Source: Caldisericota bacterium
Lineage (GTDB): Bacteria; Caldisericota; JANLFM01
Direction of reading: 5' to 3'
DNA length: 64,000 nt
Assembly: GCA_024655965.1 (NCBI GenBank)
Contig: JANLFL010000001.1
Coordinates: 216,120-280,119, forward strand
Below the pieces are notes generated by a model. That model searched no databases. It was not told the DNA's origin and saw only the letters and a list, made by a program, of their open reading frames with translations. The translations under genes were made by a program, and so were the position numbers. Positions 60,643 to 64,000 of the stretch are shown in pieces; the first letter of the stretch is position 1; each line of letters opens with the position of its first letter.

Positions 60643-62184
60643 GTGATAGAGGATATCGAGCTGAATCCTCAATTTCAAAAAGCCTTCGACCTCCTGGAAA
60701 ATACCGACAAGGTTCTTTTCGTTACCGGAAGGGCGGGGACGGGAAAGTCCACGCTTTTAAAATATTTTCGGGACCATTCCCGGAAAAGATCATTTGTCCT
60801 TGCCCCAACAGGGGTTGCGGCTTTAAACGTCCAGGGGCAAACCATCCATTCTTTTTTCCGCTTTGACCTTAAAATTACCCCCATTGAAGCCTCAAGGCTA
60901 GGAAGGCGTACTGGGGAAAAGGACCTCTTCCGGAAAATGGAAGTGATGATCATCGACGAGGTCTCCATGGTCAGAGCGGACCTCCTGGACTGTGTTGACT
61001 CTTTCCTGAAATCCGCAAGAGAAAACGAGCTTCCCTTCGGAGGGGTCCAGACCGTCTTCTTCGGAGATCTCTATCAGCTTCCGCCCGTTTTGAGAAGGGA
61101 TGAGGAGGAAACCCTCTCTCTTCGCTACCCTACCCCCTTCTTCTTCAGTTCACAGGTGATGAAGGAACTGGAAAGCCGTGGAAATTTTGAGCTGGTGGAG
61201 CTCGAAAAAATCTACCGCCAGGAGGATGAGGAGTTCATAGAGATCTTGAATGCCATCAGGTATGGCCGGATTAACCCTCAGATGCTCGCTCGTTTGAATT
61301 CCCGCTTCGACCCTGACTTCCAGGACAGGGAGGACCACATCGTACTTACCTCCACAAACCGTCAAGCTCTGGAGATTAATTCCTTTCACCTGGAGCGCCT
61401 CACGGGAAGGGAAAGGGTGTTTCTCGGGGAAATCGAGGGGAGTTTTGAAAGAAAGGACCTTCCCACAGAGGTGGAGCTCTGCTTAAAGGAGGGGGCAAGG
61501 GTGATGTTTTTGGTAAATGACCCGATTTTCCGTTTCGTGAACGGGACCCTGGGGACTGTGAGGGAGCTGGGGAAAGACCTGGTTGTGGAGACCGATGAGG
61601 GATTGGAAGTGGAAATTGAGCCCTTTTCCTGGGAGATGTACCGTACCAGGGTAAACCCTGAAGACGGAACCATTGAAAAGGAGGTCCTTGGGAGGTTCAT
61701 TCAGATCCCCCTTCGCCTTGCCTGGGCGATTACCATCCACAAGAGTCAGGGGAAGACTTTCCCCAGGGTGGTCATCGATTTGGGGAGAGGAGCCTTTGCC
61801 CCCGGACAGGTCTACGTAGCCCTGAGCAGGTGTACCTCCCTTGAGGGGATTGTCTTAAAGAAACCCATAAAAATGGGAGACATCCGAATGGATTATCGGG
61901 TTGTCCGGTTTTTGAACAACATGAAAGCTCGCCTCTGGGAAAGGGATCATCCATCTGGGGAAAAAGTTGAGTTAATAAAAAGAGCAATCCGTGAAGGAAG
62001 GGAGGTTTCCATCACCTACCTTTCAGGAAAGGGAGAGGAATCCTCAAGGAGGATTCTCCCGATTTCTCTGGAGGAGAAAGAATATCAGGGAACCAGGTTC
62101 CTCGGGCTTTCCGCTTATTGTTTCAAAAGAAAAGCAAAAAGGACCTTCAGAGTGGACCGGATAAAAGAGGTCCACCCATTTTAA
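60643..62184 (+). CDS. PIF1-family DNA helicase with C-terminal WYL domain
   Basis: 513 residues from GTG 60643, the only usable start in frame. Walker A GRAGTGKSTLLKYF (29-42), APTGVAALNVQGQTIHSFF, Walker B MIIDEVSMVRADLLD, GDLYQLPPV, and late motifs AWAITIHKSQGKTF and VYVALSRCTSLEGI. From about 440 a WYL domain: IREGREVSITYLSGKGE, RRILPISLEEKE, TFRVDRIKEV. PIF1 helicases unwind G-quadruplex and R-loop DNA; the same fusion is known from Thermotoga elfii PIF1, where WYL binds single-stranded DNA. Convergent stop overlap with the GNAT gene. Confidence 0.92.
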   Translation: MIEDIELNPQFQKAFDLLENTDKVLFVTGRAGTGKSTLLKYFRDHSRKRSFVLAPTGVAALNVQGQTIHSFFRFDLKITPIEASRLGRRTGEKDLFRKMEVMIIDEVSMVRADLLDCVDSFLKSARENELPFGGVQTVFFGDLYQLPPVLRRDEEETLSLRYPTPFFFSSQVMKELESRGNFELVELEKIYRQEDEEFIEILNAIRYGRINPQMLARLNSRFDPDFQDREDHIVLTSTNRQALEINSFHLERLTGRERVFLGEIEGSFERKDLPTEVELCLKEGARVMFLVNDPIFRFVNGTLGTVRELGKDLVVETDEGLEVEIEPFSWEMYRTRVNPEDGTIEKEVLGRFIQIPLRLAWAITIHKSQGKTFPRVVIDLGRGAFAPGQVYVALSRCTSLEGIVLKKPIKMGDIRMDYRVVRFLNNMKARLWERDHPSGEKVELIKRAIREGREVSITYLSGKGEESSRRILPISLEEKEYQGTRFLGLSAYCFKRKAKRTFRVDRIKEVHPF

Positions 62185-62747
62185 AGATTCGTTTTAGGAT
62201 TAAGGGAAATCCCCACGAGAGGGTACTCTGGGTCATCCCGAAGGATGGAGAATCCCCGCTTTAAAAAAAATTCCACTGGCCCGGAAGGGTTTTCCGGGCT
62301 CCCTCGCCTCGCAAAGGTTTCCAACCTTTCATACCCTTTTCCCTTAAGCTCCTCGAGGATTTGCGAAAGGAGTCTTTCTCCAAGGCCTAGGCCGCGAAAT
62401 TTTTCTTCAGGGATATACAGGCATGCCAGAAAGATCGCTTCCTCGGAAAGAAAGCCAGACTGGTAATTCAGGGAATTGGGGAAAAAGGATGGAGGACCAT
62501 ACATGGAAAAACCAACCCCAACCCCCTCTAAAAGTAGGATCTTCCCGCAGGACCCGAACTCCTGGCTTAAAGCTTTGATGAAATGCTTTTTCTTCCTAAA
62601 TGATCTCTTTTCCCACCCCGGGGAAGTGTCCATAAAAGCTTCCGGGGATTCCCAGTAAAGACAGTTCTTGCAGGAAAAGGGGAAACGCCCAAATTCTGGC
62701 GCCAGAAAAATGGTTTCTGAACTTAATTCGAGAACTTCAAAGTTCAA
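62181..62747 (-). CDS. GNAT acetyltransferase with N-terminal cysteine motif
   Basis: 188 residues. N-terminal region with FPFSCKNCLYWESPEAF (CxxC, possible metal or redox site), then a GNAT fold: acetyl-CoA loop KFRGLGLGERLLSQILEEL and GPVEFFLKRGF. Substrate unknown. Second of two tandem GNAT genes, 19 bp after the other, with which it shares the FFLKRGF/FFLKKGF end motif. Confidence 0.8.
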   Translation of the reverse strand: MNFEVLELSSETIFLAPEFGRFPFSCKNCLYWESPEAFMDTSPGWEKRSFRKKKHFIKALSQEFGSCGKILLLEGVGVGFSMYGPPSFFPNSLNYQSGFLSEEAIFLACLYIPEEKFRGLGLGERLLSQILEELKGKGYERLETFARRGSPENPSGPVEFFLKRGFSILRDDPEYPLVGISLNPKTNL

Positions 62748-62766
62748 GGTAATTTCCCCGGTTTTC

Positions 62767-63564
62767 TCAAGATTGAAATGCCGCTTTTAATTCCCTTGAA
62801 AATTCCTCCTCGTCTCCCACAAAAGCCCGAATTGGGGTCCCCCGAACGACTACTCCCTCGAATCCTCCTCTTTTTTCAAACTCCTGGGGTTCCTCAACCC
62901 GGTTAATCCACCGAAGGGAAATTTGAGGGTCCTCCCTCTTTATTGCTTCTTGAGCGCGCATATAAAAGAAAAAATCCCACGGACAGAAAGAAGGCTCGAA
63001 AAGGATAAGGGCTTTGTCCAAGTCATCATCCTGGGCAATATATAAAGGAGGCTTCCCCTCTCCCTTCCACCGGAACTCCTCCCCAAGGGGAAGGATTAAT
63101 AAATCTGGATCTTTTTCAAAGAGGCGAAAGCCTTTCTTAAGGAAAAAGTCCCTCAGGGAAAGTTGTCCCTCCAGTTCCCCGGAAAAGGGACGAGCGAAAA
63201 TGATAGACGCACGCTGATGCTCAAAAAATTTTCCGGGCGAGCTTGCCTCCTCGACCAGGGAATTTAAAAGAGAAGAACCAATCCCCCTTTTCCAGTTCTC
63301 CCTGTGAGGAACGAACAGGCAGAGAATTTTAATCGCCCCTTCATAGGGAAAAGCCCTGAACTGAATTATCCCCGCCATTTTTCCATCCCAAAAGGCGACC
63401 TTGGCAAATTTTTCTCCCCTTTTAAAATTCGCTCTCGCCCAGGCCTCTTTAAGGGAGATTCCCCTGGAAAAAATGGGATTTTCTCTTCTTTCGGGATTGA
63501 CGCAAAAAGCGGAAAATTCCGGGATCAAATCCCCGGAAACATCCTCAATAACCAGTTTATTCAT
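62767..63564 (-). CDS. GNAT acetyltransferase with C-terminal YoaP-like domain
   Basis: 265 residues. GNAT domain in the first ~150 residues (AGIIQFRAFPYEGAIKILCL, NWKRGIGSSLLNSLVEEA), then a thioredoxin-like/YoaP-like part with ALILFEPSFCPWDFFFYMRA and a single Cys, ending EGVVVRGTPIRAFVGDEEEF. Such proteins are annotated as GNAT family or YoaP-like; substrate unknown. Operon partner of the shorter GNAT gene. Confidence 0.78.
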   Translation of the reverse strand: MNKLVIEDVSGDLIPEFSAFCVNPERRENPIFSRGISLKEAWARANFKRGEKFAKVAFWDGKMAGIIQFRAFPYEGAIKILCLFVPHRENWKRGIGSSLLNSLVEEASSPGKFFEHQRASIIFARPFSGELEGQLSLRDFFLKKGFRLFEKDPDLLILPLGEEFRWKGEGKPPLYIAQDDDLDKALILFEPSFCPWDFFFYMRAQEAIKREDPQISLRWINRVEEPQEFEKRGGFEGVVVRGTPIRAFVGDEEEFSRELKAAFQS

Positions 63565-63650
63565 TTTCCCCCCTTAATATCCGGATACTGCTATTTTAAA
63601 AAAGAAGGAGGGAAAAAGGAATTTCTATTCTTTTTAAAGGTTTTTAGGGA

Positions 63651-64000
63651 TTAATAATTTTTCCCGATATAGTATCGGGGAACGGATTTTCCCATCACAC
63701 AGAGAATTTCGTAGTTTATGGTCCCGATGTAATCCCCGACCTCCGTGGCAGTCAAATCCTCTCCGAAAACAACAACTTCCTCCCCGGGACGAGGATCATC
63801 AAATTCAGACAGGTCAATGGCGCACATGTCCATGCAGACCCTCCCCACCTGGGGGACTCTTTTGCCTCGGAAAAGGAAATAACTTTGGTTGGAGAAAAGC
63901 CGGGAATACCCATTCCCATACCCCAGGGGGATAATCCCGATCCTCATCCTTCTTCGGGCAATGAATTCTCTTCCATAACTTATACCCTCCCCCTCTTCGA
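63651..64000 (-). CDS. alr: alanine racemase, C-terminal part (gene continues past the right edge)
   Basis: The visible 115 codons run from the window edge to the stop at 63651. The reading continues upstream of the internal ATG 63947 as GEGISYGREFIARRRMRIGI, matching the VSYG motif with the catalytic Tyr region of alanine racemase; then IPLGYGNGYSR, VGRVCMDMCAIDLSEF and NYEILCVMGKSVPRYY. It interconverts L- and D-alanine for peptidoglycan. The PLP lysine lies outside the window. Confidence 0.9.
   Translation of the reverse strand, partial: EEGEGISYGREFIARRRMRIGIIPLGYGNGYSRLFSNQSYFLFRGKRVPQVGRVCMDMCAIDLSEFDDPRPGEEVVVFGEDLTATEVGDYIGTINYEILCVMGKSVPRYYIGKNY

Noticed and set aside
1-64000. CRISPR arrays, insertion sequences, prophage, tRNA or rRNA genes
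   Set aside because: No regularly spaced repeats, transposase or integrase motifs, or tRNA-like cloverleaf segments were noticed on reading both strands; a tRNAscan or repeat search was not possible.

Overview
The window reads as a stretch of a bacterial chromosome of roughly balanced base composition. Genes are densely packed: many overlap by 4 bp, and two convergent pairs share overlapping stop codons. Several features point to a Bacillota-like (Firmicutes-like) or deep-branching, possibly thermophilic anaerobe. These are the order alaS-ruvX-DUF1292-mltG-udk, a long SRP RNA with an Alu domain directly before dnaX-ybaB-recR, a perfect CIRCE operator on groES-groEL, a class D/E-like sortase and an SLH-domain surface protein. 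Superoxide reductase, rubrerythrin, two DUF362 ferredoxin proteins, an oxygen-sensitive type of [4Fe-4S]/[2Fe-2S] oxidoreductase complex and a minimal two-gene SufC-SufB set fit anaerobic or microaerophilic life. I cannot name the species. No tRNA, rRNA, insertion sequence, prophage or CRISPR array was seen.

Layout. 1-8.6 kb, mostly minus strand: DUF362 ferredoxin protein, EamA permease, gltX, an alpha-oxoamine synthase (divergent from an HD hydrolase), a Cys/Met-metabolism PLP enzyme, a DUF401 permease and a small membrane protein. 8.7-18.1 kb, plus strand: AI-2E family permease, alaS, ruvX, DUF1292, an O-antigen-ligase-like protein, mltG, udk, a DUF4911-like protein, a YqeG-like phosphatase, a DnaA-box-like cluster, then a TlpA-like lipoprotein and ccdA. 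18.1-19.1 kb is a heavily decayed ammonium transporter pseudogene. 19.1-25.9 kb holds a peroxiredoxin, SRP RNA-dnaX-ybaB-recR, rubrerythrin, degV and a sortase.

25.9-45.9 kb is almost entirely minus strand: desulfoferrodoxin, sufBC, a DGC zinc protein, two frameshifted genes (DUF1805-like and carboxymuconolactone-decarboxylase-like), an unclassified terminated small RNA on the opposite strand, an M32 carboxypeptidase, groEL/groES with CIRCE, a radical SAM protein with an unusual domain order, tsaD, threonine aldolase, an aminotransferase, lipB, a PPC-domain protein, two metallopeptidases coupled to dcd, and a five-gene amino-acid/imino-acid dehydrogenase-type redox operon. 46.2-56.1 kb is plus strand: a ceramide-glucosyltransferase-like GT2, a MacAB-type tripartite exporter, LemA, HtpX, a class IV aminotransferase, a VOC protein, a BsuPI-like/SLH surface protein and a DUF72 protein.

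56.1-64 kb is more accessory in character: a second DUF362 protein, a T4-endonuclease-V-like pyrimidine dimer glycosylase, a STAND-type NTPase with many TPRs divergent from a PIF1 helicase with a C-terminal WYL domain, two GNAT proteins, and the C-terminal part of alanine racemase running off the right edge.

The strongest leads for new biology are the unclassified small RNA near 29.4 kb, the reordered radical SAM-PDZ-DUF512-like protein, the STAND-TPR/PIF1-WYL/endonuclease-V-like neighbourhood, and the DnaA-box-like cluster before the thiol-redox genes.
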